Source of the DNA: Ornithinibacillus halotolerans
GTDB lineage: Bacteria; Bacillota; Bacilli; Bacillales; Amphibacillaceae
Reading direction: 5' to 3'
NCBI RefSeq assembly: GCF_014637405.1
Contig: NZ_BMEY01000016.1
Location: 1-64,000 of the forward strand
DNA length: 64,000 nt
In this document: positions 33,776 through 42,988 of the stretch, in pieces
Layout: every line of letters starts with the position of its first letter
Numbering within the stretch: the first letter of the stretch is position 1
Notes under the pieces: model-generated
Told to the model about the DNA's origin: nothing
The model's database searches: none
The model's input: the letters and a program-made list of their open reading frames with translations, nothing else
Made by a program: the position numbers and the translations under genes

Positions 33776-34252
33776 CTATTCCGTTCTTTCCATAATCCCT
33801 TCAGGAAGCCAGATTAGTGGATTCTGTCCAAAATCCCTCTCCATATTATAATTTGCTTTTTGAAAATCCATCTTTTCCCAAAAACCATGAGAATTAATCC
33901 TTGGATTCGTTTTAATGGGAAGTTGAAATGATTTCGCAAAATCTACTAATTTTTTCCCGTGCCCTTTTCCTTGATAGTGTGGTAATACTTCTAATTTCCA
34001 TAGTTCTAAATAGTCATGTTGTGGGTCGAAGTATTGGTCATATTTTTTATCAACTTTATACAAGCTCATTCTAGCAATGAGCGATCCACCATAATAAATA
34101 CCATAGAATGGTGATTCACTGTTGTTTTCAACAATATTAGATTGTAGATCCTCTAACATTGATAATTCTTGATTTCCATATTCTTTAAATCGTTTAAATT
34201 CATCTAACGTTTTATAATTGTTTAATAGTTTTTCAACTTTAACATCCCCCAT
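33776..34252 (-). CDS. ylbP: GNAT family N-acetyltransferase YlbP
   Basis: A 158-residue acetyltransferase of the GNAT superfamily. The acetyl-CoA motif is visible as LEVLPHYQGKGHGKKLVDFA, after the beta-strand FYGIYYGGSLIARMSLYKV. The C-terminal RINSHGFWEKMDFQKA is the usual last motif. Start follows AAGGAGGGG. The gene lies where ylbP does in B. subtilis. Acceptor substrate unknown. Confidence 0.88.
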   Translation of the reverse strand: MGDVKVEKLLNNYKTLDEFKRFKEYGNQELSMLEDLQSNIVENNSESPFYGIYYGGSLIARMSLYKVDKKYDQYFDPQHDYLELWKLEVLPHYQGKGHGKKLVDFAKSFQLPIKTNPRINSHGFWEKMDFQKANYNMERDFGQNPLIWLPEGIMERTE

Positions 34253-34447
34253 AGTTATCCCCTCCTTAGTTGTCAGAAAAATAAATAGTTTTAGTATTTT
34301 ATCTAATTATAATATAAAATTATTAAGAATCAAAATATTGGTGTGTTGGGAATATTTTATTATTGATAGTCGTACAAAAATATGTGAATTCTGTTACAAT
34401 TAGAAAAAGAGAGGAACAAGTCGTCGAAAAAGGGGAACAATTGAATA

Positions 34448-34828
34448 ATGTTTGAAATTATATTGTACGTTATAGCATTTATGGTTAGTTTTCCAATTCT
34501 AATTACAATAGGACTATATTATGCTTTTAAATTTATTTATCAAAATAAAATAAAGGCATTCCATCAATCTGTGAATTGGACAACATTATTATATATTTTA
34601 GCTGTTCATACTGTACTTGCAGATTTATTTAACCACTCATTTATTTTATACATAGTTGTATTATTATTACTTATTCTTACAATTGTAGTGATCGTTCAGT
34701 GGAAAAAATATATCGATGTAGATTTATATAAAGCAATTAAATTCCTTTGGAGGATATCATTTCTAATATTTTTCCTATTATATATAGCATTAGTTTTTTA
34801 CGGTATAGTTTCTGAAATTCTCAATTAA
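34448..34828 (+). CDS. DUF3397 membrane protein
   Basis: A 126-residue integral membrane protein with four predicted helices and few charged residues. It matches the DUF3397 family, which in many Bacillaceae lies directly before bshC. Conserved elements are the HQSVNWTTLLYILAVH segment and a short charged loop WKKYIDVDLYKAIK. SD is GGGGAAC, rather far. Function unknown. In B. subtilis ylbQ lies in this place instead. Confidence 0.7.
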   Translation: MFEIILYVIAFMVSFPILITIGLYYAFKFIYQNKIKAFHQSVNWTTLLYILAVHTVLADLFNHSFILYIVVLLLLILTIVVIVQWKKYIDVDLYKAIKFLWRISFLIFFLLYIALVFYGIVSEILN

Positions 34829-34925
34829 ACATGAATTTATAAAATGTGAATCATGAAACATGAAAAAAGAAATACTTTCTTGTACAATACTCATAGACTA
34901 TTACTTCTAAAGGAGTACATACTGA

Positions 34926-36539
34926 ATGCGAATCGAATCAATCCAAATTACCAACGAAAATAAATTAATACAAGATTATCGAAATCAAAATGATAATTTA
35001 TTAAATTACTTTGATTATACGTATAATGATTTTAGTGATCGCTTATTGGAGTTAAAAGGCCGAACTTTTCAAAGAGAAAACCTTGTCAACGTACTCTATT
35101 CCTTAAATAAAGAATGGGGAGCACCTGAAAGTACGTTACAAAATATTGAAAGGTTAAAAGCTGCAGAAAGTGTAGTAGTGGTCGGTGGACAACAAGCTGG
35201 TGTATTAACTGGCCCGTTATATTCTGTAAATAAAGTAATATCCATTATTCAATTGGCAAAACAACAAGAAAAACTGTTAAATATACCAGTTATTCCAGTA
35301 TTTTGGATAGCAGGTGAGGACCATGATTTTGAGGAAATTAATCATGTGTATATGATGACAAAAGCTAGACTTAAAAAATATCGTGTTAATCAATTTAATC
35401 CTAGTAAAACTTCAATCTCAGATATTGCACTTCAAGATGATGAAGTTAATGCATTCATTTCCATTATATTAAATCAACTGCCAGAGACCCAGTACACAAA
35501 TGAAATCAAACTTATCGTACAGGACTGTCTAGAAAAATCTTCTACATATGTTGATTTTTTTGCTAGACTTATTTTCCAATTATTTAATCAGGACGGATTA
35601 GTATTACTTGATTCTGGTGATAAACGAATTAGAAAATTAGAGAGTAATTATTTCATTGAGATGATTAAAAATCAGAAGAAGATAAGTCAAAGTGTCTTTA
35701 ATACCCAAAATGACTTAATGAAACAAGGATATACTATCCCTTTAGATGTAAATCATGAAAATGGGCACCTTTTTTATTGTAAAGATGACGAGCGAATTCT
35801 TTTAAATAGAAATGAAGAAGGCAATTGGGTAGGAAAACAATTAGAAGTGATATTAACAAATGAAGAACTATTACAAATTGCCAAAGATTTTCCTGAAAAA
35901 TTAAGTAACAATGTGGTAACTCGGCCAATAATGCAAGATTTGTTACTTCCAACGTTAGCATTTATTGGCGGACCAGGTGAAATTAGTTATTGGTCGGTTT
36001 TAAAAGGTGCATTTCACACGTTAAATATTAAAATGCCCCCTGTTGTACCGAGACTATCTTTAACATACATTGATCGAAAGATAAACAAATTACTTAATAA
36101 ATATAATATATCGCTAGAGTCAGCCATTAATGGTGAAATTTCAAGTATAAGGAAGCTATGGTTTAAAGAGAAAGTAAATCCACCAATTGAAGATACTGCA
36201 GATGAGATTAAAAATAAAATCGCACAATTACATGAACCACTCCGCAATATTGCAAAAATAGTGCGTGCTGATTTAGAAGAAATGGCAGATAAAAATTTAG
36301 ATTATCTGATTAAGGATATAGAATTTTTAGAAAAAAGAATAATCCGGGCACTGGAAGAACGTTATGAAAAAGAATTATCTGACTTCTCCCTTTTAGAAAT
36401 GAACTTATACCCTAATGGATTACAAGAACGTATTTGGAATCCAATTCCGTATATTAACTGTTATGGAATAAACTTCTTTCAAGAAGTAAACAATTTTAAT
36501 TTATCTTTCCAACAAGATCACTTTATCGTATATATTTAG
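34926..36539 (+). CDS. bshC: bacillithiol biosynthesis cysteine-adding enzyme BshC
   Basis: Adds cysteine to glucosaminyl-malate, the last step in making bacillithiol, the main low-molecular-weight thiol of bacilli. The nucleotide-binding-like fold shows VVVGGQQAGVLTGPLYSVNK and PVIPVFWIAGEDHDFEEINH. A coiled-coil region (about 385-470) and the C-terminal ALEERYEKELSDF and IPYINCYG segments complete the family pattern. 537 residues is full length. Its place before mraZ is that of B. subtilis yllA. A long structured terminator follows. Confidence 0.95.
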   Translation: MRIESIQITNENKLIQDYRNQNDNLLNYFDYTYNDFSDRLLELKGRTFQRENLVNVLYSLNKEWGAPESTLQNIERLKAAESVVVVGGQQAGVLTGPLYSVNKVISIIQLAKQQEKLLNIPVIPVFWIAGEDHDFEEINHVYMMTKARLKKYRVNQFNPSKTSISDIALQDDEVNAFISIILNQLPETQYTNEIKLIVQDCLEKSSTYVDFFARLIFQLFNQDGLVLLDSGDKRIRKLESNYFIEMIKNQKKISQSVFNTQNDLMKQGYTIPLDVNHENGHLFYCKDDERILLNRNEEGNWVGKQLEVILTNEELLQIAKDFPEKLSNNVVTRPIMQDLLLPTLAFIGGPGEISYWSVLKGAFHTLNIKMPPVVPRLSLTYIDRKINKLLNKYNISLESAINGEISSIRKLWFKEKVNPPIEDTADEIKNKIAQLHEPLRNIAKIVRADLEEMADKNLDYLIKDIEFLEKRIIRALEERYEKELSDFSLLEMNLYPNGLQERIWNPIPYINCYGINFFQEVNNFNLSFQQDHFIVYI

Positions 36540-36564
36540 TTCACCACATTTCACCACAATTTAT

Positions 36565-36647
36565 AAACTATCCTTTTGGTAGGTACAGAAATGCCTTGAT
36601 CTACGGCATTTTAACAATCTGTATCTATCGAGAGGATAGTTTTTTTT
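36565..36647 (+). terminator. large multi-stem terminator-like structure between bshC and mraZ
   Basis: The outer 10-bp stem 36565-36574 with 36633-36642 is followed by a T run to 36647. Its 58-nt interior folds again: GGTACAGA (36582-36589) pairs with 36618-36625 with one GU pair, and AAATGCC (36589-36595) with 36605-36611. The whole makes a three-tier stem, much larger than the other terminators in the window. Confidence 0.6.
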
Positions 36648-36697
36648 AGGTAAAAATAACTAATTGAACTATTTCTTTTACTATTTTTCATCAACTA

Positions 36698-36735
36698 GTG
36701 GTAGAAAGTGGGGGGATGTGGTAATATAGGGATAT
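36698..36735 (+). promoter_or_regulatory. phased G-rich repeats, candidate MraZ operator
   Basis: GTGGT (36698), GTGGG (36708), GTGGT (36718) and AGGGA (36728) follow each other at exactly 10 bp, just before mraZ. MraZ is known to bind tandem GTGGG/TGGGA-type repeats with a 10-bp period before its own operon. TAATAT at 36722-36727 may be a -10 hexamer within the repeats. Binding is inferred. Confidence 0.6.
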
Positions 36736-36754
36736 GAAAGTGGGGGCGGACTAT

Positions 36755-37186
36755 ATGTTCATGGGTGAATTCCAACATAACTTTGATACGAAGGGCAGAA
36801 TAATTGTCCCATCTAAGTTCCGAGAAGAACTTGGTGAACGTTTTGTTGTTACTCGTGGATTAGATAAATGCTTATTTGCATATCCTATGGCTGAATGGTC
36901 CATTATTGAGGAAAAGCTTAAGAAACTCCCCCTAACAAAAAAAGACGCTAGAGCCTTCACACGATTTTTCTTTTCTGGCGCTGTAGAATGTGAAGTTGAT
37001 AAACAGGGAAGAATAAATATACCACAACCACTTCGAAATTATGCGGGATTAGATAAAGAGTGTGTTGTAATCGGAGTATCGAATCGAATTGAATTTTGGG
37101 CTAGTGAAAATTGGGAAGACTATTTCAATGAATCTGAGGAATCTTTTGCGGAAATAGCAGAGAATTTAATGGATTTTGATATATAA
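36755..37186 (+). CDS. mraZ: transcriptional regulator MraZ
   Basis: A 143-residue DNA-binding regulator with two AbrB/SpoVT-like swapped-hairpin repeats, each with a DxxGR signature: [17 protein letters not shown] and [17 protein letters not shown]. It controls its own division/cell wall operon. Start at 36755 with GGGGGCGG 5 bases upstream; the family begins [11 protein letters not shown]. First gene of the dcw cluster. Confidence 0.95.
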   Translation: MFMGEFQHNFDTKGRIIVPSKFREELGERFVVTRGLDKCLFAYPMAEWSIIEEKLKKLPLTKKDARAFTRFFFSGAVECEVDKQGRINIPQPLRNYAGLDKECVVIGVSNRIEFWASENWEDYFNESEESFAEIAENLMDFDI

Positions 37187-37213
37187 CCTGAAAATCGTAA
37201 AAGAAGGTGCAAT

Positions 37214-38191
37214 ATGTTTGAGCATTACACAGTATTAAAAGAAGAATCTATTATTGGATTAAATATAAAACCGAATGGTACATATGTAGATTGTACATTA
37301 GGTGGTGGAGGGCATTCTGAAAGAATTGTTTCTCAGCTAGATGAGAATGGGTTGTTAATTGCATTTGATCAAGATGTGGATGCTCTTAAAGCTGCAAAAG
37401 AAAGACTTTCAAAATATAAGGATAGAATATTATTTATTCATAGTAATTTTAGATATTTAGAACAGGAATTAGAAAAACATCAAATTTCCAAGGTGGATGG
37501 TATTCTTTTTGACTTAGGTGTATCTTCACCTCAGCTTGATCGTGGAGAAAGAGGATTTAGCTATCAGCATGATGCAAAACTAGATATGCGTATGAATCAA
37601 GAACAGGAATTATCTGCCTTTGAAATTATTAATGAATGGCCGTATAATGACCTGGTGTCTATTTTCTTCAAGTATGGAGAAGAAAAATTTTCTAAACAAA
37701 TAGCAAGAAAAATTGAAGAATACCGCAAGGAAAAGTCCATTGAAACTACATACCAACTTGTTGATATTATCAAAGATGCAATTCCAGCTCCAGCTAGAAG
37801 AAAAGGTGGTCATCCTGCTAAACGTATCTTTCAAGCAATAAGAATTGCAGTAAATGATGAGTTACAAGCTTTTCATGATGCATTAAACCAAGCTGCTCGT
37901 GTTGTAGATTTGAATGGAAGAATTGCAGTGATTACGTTCCATTCTCTAGAGGACAGAATTTGTAAACAAGCTTTTAAAAGATGGAGTACACCTAAAGAAA
38001 CTCCTAGAAATTTACCAGTTATTCCGAAAGAATATGAAGCACCTTTTAAAATGATTAATAGGAAGCCTATCGTTGCAGATGAAAATGAATTAGAAGAAAA
38101 TCGAAGATCAAGATCAGCAAAACTTCGTGTAGTCGAAAAGATTAATTTAATATCAAATGAATTTAATTTTGAAGAAGGGTGGAGTAAATAA
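37214..38191 (+). CDS. rsmH: 16S rRNA (cytosine-1402 N4)-methyltransferase RsmH
   Basis: Methylates N4 of C1402 in the ribosomal P site. Features are the start [20 protein letters not shown] motif [39 protein letters not shown] and the C-terminal [17 protein letters not shown]. 325 residues, slightly longer at the C-terminus than usual. The final A of its TAA is the first base of the ftsL start, so the two are coupled. Confidence 0.95.
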   Translation: MFEHYTVLKEESIIGLNIKPNGTYVDCTLGGGGHSERIVSQLDENGLLIAFDQDVDALKAAKERLSKYKDRILFIHSNFRYLEQELEKHQISKVDGILFDLGVSSPQLDRGERGFSYQHDAKLDMRMNQEQELSAFEIINEWPYNDLVSIFFKYGEEKFSKQIARKIEEYRKEKSIETTYQLVDIIKDAIPAPARRKGGHPAKRIFQAIRIAVNDELQAFHDALNQAARVVDLNGRIAVITFHSLEDRICKQAFKRWSTPKETPRNLPVIPKEYEAPFKMINRKPIVADENELEENRRSRSAKLRVVEKINLISNEFNFEEGWSK

Positions 38192-38559
38192 TGGCGGCAA
38201 ATCATGCAAGAAATTGGGAACAATCGTATACATCTTATCAACCTCAAGTTGAGAAAAAAGTAGTCTACAAGAGAAAAAGTTGGATTACAAAAGGAGAAAA
38301 AATATTATATACTAGTGTAGCTGCCTGTCTATTAATAATAGGTTTCTTTGTTGTAACTTATTCCTCTTCTATGGATACGTTAAATCGAGATATACAAGTT
38401 TTGGAGCAAAACATTGCTGATCAAAAATTAGTAAATGAAGGTTTACTATTTGAAATTAAGGAATTAAGTAGACCGGAAAGAATTACTCAATTTGCAAAAG
38501 AAAATGGCTTTACGATTCAAGCTGCAGAAGTGAAACATGCTAACTCTTTTAATCAATAA
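38191..38559 (+). CDS. ftsL: cell division protein FtsL
   Basis: A bitopic septal protein that with DivIC and DivIB activates the septal synthase. A basic cytoplasmic tail (1-44), one membrane helix (about 45-60) and an extracytoplasmic coiled coil (about 65-95, MDTLNRDIQVLEQNIADQKL) are seen. Identity rests on this layout, 122-residue size and place between rsmH and pbpB; FtsL diverges strongly. Confidence 0.88.
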   Translation: MAANHARNWEQSYTSYQPQVEKKVVYKRKSWITKGEKILYTSVAACLLIIGFFVVTYSSSMDTLNRDIQVLEQNIADQKLVNEGLLFEIKELSRPERITQFAKENGFTIQAAEVKHANSFNQ

Positions 38560-38574
38560 TGCAGGTGATAATGG

Positions 38575-40809
38575 ATGAAAAAGAATAATACAACCCATGT
38601 CATGGCCGGAGTTCTTATGGTTATCTTCGTCATGGCTTTTTTACTTGTTACAGGTAGGTTTTTATATATTCAAGCTTCAGGTGTGGTCGATGGGGTATCT
38701 TTAGATGAATGGGCAAAAGAAGTGCGAACAACGTCCTATAAATTAGAGTCAGAACGTGGAAAGATTTATGATAAAAACGGAATGACATTAGCATATGATA
38801 TGCCAACCTTTAGAATGTATGCAATTGTCGATGAAAAATTTTCCGAAGGGCTAGAGGAAGATTATCATGTCACAGATCCAGTAAACACTGCTGAAAGTCT
38901 TGCTTCTATCCTAGATGCAGATAAAGAGTATATATTAAACCAAATAAATCAAGGAATTGAAAATGATAAGTCCCAAGTAGAATTTGGAACTATTGGAAAA
39001 GGTATTCCATTACAGGTGAAAGATGAAATTGAAGCAATGAAACTACCTGGAATAAAATTTATTAAAGAAAATATTCGTTATTACCCTAATGGTGAATTTG
39101 CCTCACATATTATAGGTTTTGCGCAGAAGAAAGATATAGAAACAGAAAATGGGGAAATACAAGAGATCATTGGCATCACTGGAATTGAGCATGAGATGAA
39201 TGATTTACTTAAAGGTGAAGACGGATTTATCTCATATCAACGGGATATTTATAATAAAAAACTCCTACATCCTGATGAAATATTAAATACCCCAGACAAT
39301 GGGGAGGATGTCTATTTAACCATCGACCAAAAAATTCAAACTGTGCTTGAAGATGTACTAACACAAGTAGATGAAAAATATAAACCAGAACGGATGACAG
39401 CAATTGTTATGGATCCTAAAACAGGTGAAATTGTAGCGATGAGCAACCGTCCAAGTTATAATCCTAACAATCCTGAGAATGTGCAAAATTGGTATAACGA
39501 TGCAATCTCTGCACCATTTGAACCTGGTTCAACCGTTAAAATGTTTACTTGGGCAGCAGCTATAGAAGCAGGTGTCTATGACGGACAGGAAGGATTTATG
39601 TCTGGTAGTTATCAAATTCAAGAAAATATAAGGCCGATTAACGACTTTAACTATGGAAGAGGTTGGGGAATAATATCCTATGATGAAGGATTTGCTAGAT
39701 CCTCGAACGTTGCAGCAGGAAAATTAGTTTGGGAGAAGTTAGGGCCTGATCGATTTCTAGAGTATCTTCATGCATTCGATTTTGATAAGTCGACAGGAAT
39801 TGATTTACCAGGAGAAATACCAGGTGAAATCTTATACAACTACCCAGCTGAAAAGCTAACGACTGCTTTTGGACAAGGGAGTACGGCAAGTCCAATCCAG
39901 ATGATGAAAGCTGCTACAGCAATCGCTAATGATGGGAAAATGCTTAAACCTTATATTATTGATAGAATAGTAGACTCAGATACTGGAAAAGTAATCGAAA
40001 AAAATAAACCTGAAGTTGTAGGAGAACCAATATCGAAAGAAACTGCAATTCAAGTGAGAAAATTATTAGTAGATGGTGTTCAGTCGGAATATGCAACTGG
40101 GAAAAGATTCAATTTAGATGACTATTCAGTCGGTGGTAAAACAGGAACATCCCAAATACCTGATCCAGAAGGTGGGTATTTAGAAGGGCGAGAAAATTAT
40201 GTGTTCTCATTTCTTGGTATGGCTCCTGCTGATAATCCAGAATTAATGATGTATGTATCAGTAAAACAGCCTACATTAGAATTTGAGACAGGTCTTGAAC
40301 CTGGTTCTGCCCCAGTTGCTTTTATCTTTAATAATGTCATGGAAAATGCGTTACATTATTTAAACATCGTTCCGGATAAAGGTGAATACGAAGAAGTGAC
40401 AACATATGAGATACCTAATTTTATAGATAAATCTACTGAAAGTGCTCAGGAATTCTTGAAAGAGCATCATGCAAATTACTCCATCGTTGGAGATGGGGCT
40501 AAAATTATTGCAATGAGTGCTGAAGTAGGTGAAAAAGTATTACCAAATGAAAAAGTTATTCTAATAACTGATAATCCTACCATGCCTAATGTGATTGATT
40601 GGTCATTACGAGATGTAACAAAACTAAGTAGTATGTTGAACTTAAAACTTGAAGCTATAGGTAGCGGATATGTAGTTTCGCAAAGCATAGAGGAAGGAAC
40701 GGCATTATCAAAAGGTTCGTATCTTGGTATTGAATTAAAAACTCCAGAGGAAATGCAAGAAACTCAATCTAATGAACAAGAAGAGGATACAGAAGAATTT
40801 TTTGAATGA
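38575..40809 (+). CDS. pbpB: penicillin-binding protein 2B (septal transpeptidase)
   Basis: A class B PBP that cross-links septal peptidoglycan, the partner of FtsW. N-terminal membrane anchor about residues 10-32, dimerisation domain with ESERGKIYDKNG, transpeptidase domain with active Ser319 in EPGSTVKMF, the SSN motif (ARSSNVAAGKL) and KTG (Lys522, GGKTGTSQ), then two PASTA domains (about 605-665 and 670-725) and an acidic tail. 744 residues. It starts at ATG with AGGTGAT upstream, 16 bases after ftsL. Confidence 0.96.
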   Translation: MKKNNTTHVMAGVLMVIFVMAFLLVTGRFLYIQASGVVDGVSLDEWAKEVRTTSYKLESERGKIYDKNGMTLAYDMPTFRMYAIVDEKFSEGLEEDYHVTDPVNTAESLASILDADKEYILNQINQGIENDKSQVEFGTIGKGIPLQVKDEIEAMKLPGIKFIKENIRYYPNGEFASHIIGFAQKKDIETENGEIQEIIGITGIEHEMNDLLKGEDGFISYQRDIYNKKLLHPDEILNTPDNGEDVYLTIDQKIQTVLEDVLTQVDEKYKPERMTAIVMDPKTGEIVAMSNRPSYNPNNPENVQNWYNDAISAPFEPGSTVKMFTWAAAIEAGVYDGQEGFMSGSYQIQENIRPINDFNYGRGWGIISYDEGFARSSNVAAGKLVWEKLGPDRFLEYLHAFDFDKSTGIDLPGEIPGEILYNYPAEKLTTAFGQGSTASPIQMMKAATAIANDGKMLKPYIIDRIVDSDTGKVIEKNKPEVVGEPISKETAIQVRKLLVDGVQSEYATGKRFNLDDYSVGGKTGTSQIPDPEGGYLEGRENYVFSFLGMAPADNPELMMYVSVKQPTLEFETGLEPGSAPVAFIFNNVMENALHYLNIVPDKGEYEEVTTYEIPNFIDKSTESAQEFLKEHHANYSIVGDGAKIIAMSAEVGEKVLPNEKVILITDNPTMPNVIDWSLRDVTKLSSMLNLKLEAIGSGYVVSQSIEEGTALSKGSYLGIELKTPEEMQETQSNEQEEDTEEFFE

Positions 40810-40899
40810 ATGTAAACATCACTTATAAAAACAGTGTTCTAATCAATTTTTTAACAACATATAGTTGATACAAGCCTACCTATGTAAAGGAGATGGAAG

Positions 40900-42855
40900 A
40901 TGAAACGTGTATCAACTGTTACAGTTAGAAAACGATTAGTCGCTGTTTTTCTTTTTGGAATTATCGTCTTTGGGATTATTGTATTTCGCTTAGGCTATGT
41001 TCAGTTTATTCTAGGTGATCAATTGATGGTAAAGGCAGACGAATCATGGAGCCGAAATATAAAGTTTCAACCTGAGAGGGGTAATATTTTGGACGTTAAT
41101 GGGACAATCCTAGCTGAAAATGTAACAGCCCCATCCATTGTACTCGTGCCTAGACAAATAAAAGATCCAGAGAAAACAGCACAACAACTTGCTGAGATTC
41201 TAGGCATCACAAAAGAGAAGGCATATGAATATGTTACTAAATCGGAGATGTCTGTAAATATTCATCCAGAAGGAAGGAAAATTTCAGAAGAGCAAGAGAA
41301 GGCAATAAGAACTTTAAATATAGAAGGAGTTTACTTAGCTAAAGATTCTATTAGACATTATCCATTTGGTGATGATTTATCACATGTGTTAGGGTTTGCT
41401 GGTATTGATAATCAGGGATTAATGGGTTTAGAGCTATATTATGATGATATGTTGAATGGGAATGAAGGAAGTTTATCTTTTTATTCAGACGCGAAAGGGC
41501 GCAGATTAACCCAACTTGCAGATGTTTATACGCCCCCGAAAGATGGTTATAACTTAGTAACTACAATTGATTCTAGAATTCAAACAATAATGGAACGTGA
41601 GCTTGACTTAGCAGTAGCAAAATATAATCCAGACGGTGCACTAGCGATAGCGGTCGATCCTAAAACCGGCGGAGTATTAGGAATGACAACAAGACCTAAT
41701 TTTAATCCGGAAAATTACCAAGAGGTAGACCCTGAAATATATAACCGTAATCTTCCAATTTGGAGTACGTATGAACCGGGTTCAACGTTTAAGATAATAA
41801 CTTTAGCAGCTGCCCTTGAAGAAAAACAAGTAGATTTATTGGAAGACCATTTTCATGACCATGGCCATGTCGAAGTTGGTGGTGCAAGACTTCGCTGTTG
41901 GAAAAAAGGTGGACATGGGGAGCAGACTTTTTTAGAAGTTGTCCAGAATTCATGTAACCCAGGTTTTGTGCATATGGGGGAAGAACTTGGAAAAGAAAAA
42001 TTATTTAGTTACATTAAAGAGTTTGGGTTTGGTTCAGAAACAGGGATTGATTTGCAAGGAGAAGGAACTGGGATTCTATTTAAACCTGAAAATGTTGGAC
42101 CAGTAGAATTGGCAACAACTGCATTTGGTCAAGGTGTGTCTGTAACTCCTATTCAACAAGTGATGGCGGTGTCAGCAGCAATTAATGGAGGTTATTTATA
42201 TGAACCATTTATTGCAAAACAATGGGTTGACCCACGAACAAATGAAGTAGTCTCGACAAAAGAACCAAAAGTAAAAAATAGAGTTATATCTGAAGCTACT
42301 TCAAAGGAAATTCGAAATGCACTGGAAAGTGTTGTCGCAAAAGGAACAGGTAGGCCGGCATATGTTGAAGGGTATCGAGTGGGTGGTAAAACTGGTACTG
42401 CACAAAAAGTTGGACCGAATGGTGGCTATTTGCAAAATAATCATATTGTATCCTTTATAGGCTTTGCACCTGCTGACGATCCAGAAATTGTTGTTTATGT
42501 TGCTGTTGATAATCCGAAAGGTGTGCAACAATTTGGAGGTACTGTCGCAGCACCAATTGTCGGGAATATTATTGGTGACAGTCTACCAGTTATGGGAGTT
42601 GAACCAAGAAAAGATGGATTAGAAAAAGAGTACTTGTGGCCGGAACAGCCAAAAGTGGAAGTCCCAGATTTAATTGGTATGGAAAAAAATGAATTAATGC
42701 AAATGATGACCGATCTATCCATTGAAACAAGTGGCGATGGAGATATTATTATTGATCAAGATCCTGTTGCTGGTACAAAAGTTGAACCTGGATCTAAAGT
42801 TAGAATATATTTATCAAAGAAAAATGAAAATACAAAAGAAAAACGTTCAGAATAG
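40900..42855 (+). CDS. spoVD: stage V sporulation protein SpoVD (class B PBP)
   Basis: A sporulation-specific class B penicillin-binding protein that makes spore cortex with SpoVE. Membrane anchor about residues 12-34, then FQPERGNILDVNGTILAEN, active Ser295 in EPGSTFKII, the SCN motif (VQNSCNPGF), KTG with Lys497 (GGKTGTAQK) and one C-terminal PASTA domain. The active-site cysteine pair region SCN near Ser351 fits the redox control of SpoVD by StoA/CcdA known in B. subtilis. 651 residues. SD AAGGAGATGG. A sigma-E promoter is expected in 40810-40899, but I could not assign one with confidence. Confidence 0.94.
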   Translation: MKRVSTVTVRKRLVAVFLFGIIVFGIIVFRLGYVQFILGDQLMVKADESWSRNIKFQPERGNILDVNGTILAENVTAPSIVLVPRQIKDPEKTAQQLAEILGITKEKAYEYVTKSEMSVNIHPEGRKISEEQEKAIRTLNIEGVYLAKDSIRHYPFGDDLSHVLGFAGIDNQGLMGLELYYDDMLNGNEGSLSFYSDAKGRRLTQLADVYTPPKDGYNLVTTIDSRIQTIMERELDLAVAKYNPDGALAIAVDPKTGGVLGMTTRPNFNPENYQEVDPEIYNRNLPIWSTYEPGSTFKIITLAAALEEKQVDLLEDHFHDHGHVEVGGARLRCWKKGGHGEQTFLEVVQNSCNPGFVHMGEELGKEKLFSYIKEFGFGSETGIDLQGEGTGILFKPENVGPVELATTAFGQGVSVTPIQQVMAVSAAINGGYLYEPFIAKQWVDPRTNEVVSTKEPKVKNRVISEATSKEIRNALESVVAKGTGRPAYVEGYRVGGKTGTAQKVGPNGGYLQNNHIVSFIGFAPADDPEIVVYVAVDNPKGVQQFGGTVAAPIVGNIIGDSLPVMGVEPRKDGLEKEYLWPEQPKVEVPDLIGMEKNELMQMMTDLSIETSGDGDIIIDQDPVAGTKVEPGSKVRIYLSKKNENTKEKRSE

Positions 42856-42988
42856 AAAACTATTTTGATATAATAAATTGGATGTGATTGCATTTTAATA
42901 GTGGGTGTACCTAGAAATGGTATGCCCACCCTCGAAAAATGTAATTATAAAGAGAATAATATTATGTTGGAGAAAGGAAGATGTCTTT

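Noticed and set aside
40810-40899. Sigma-E promoter before spoVD
   Set aside because: A GATACAAG near the expected -10 position was seen, but no -35 of the KMATATT type at 14-15 bases, so not listed as a feature.
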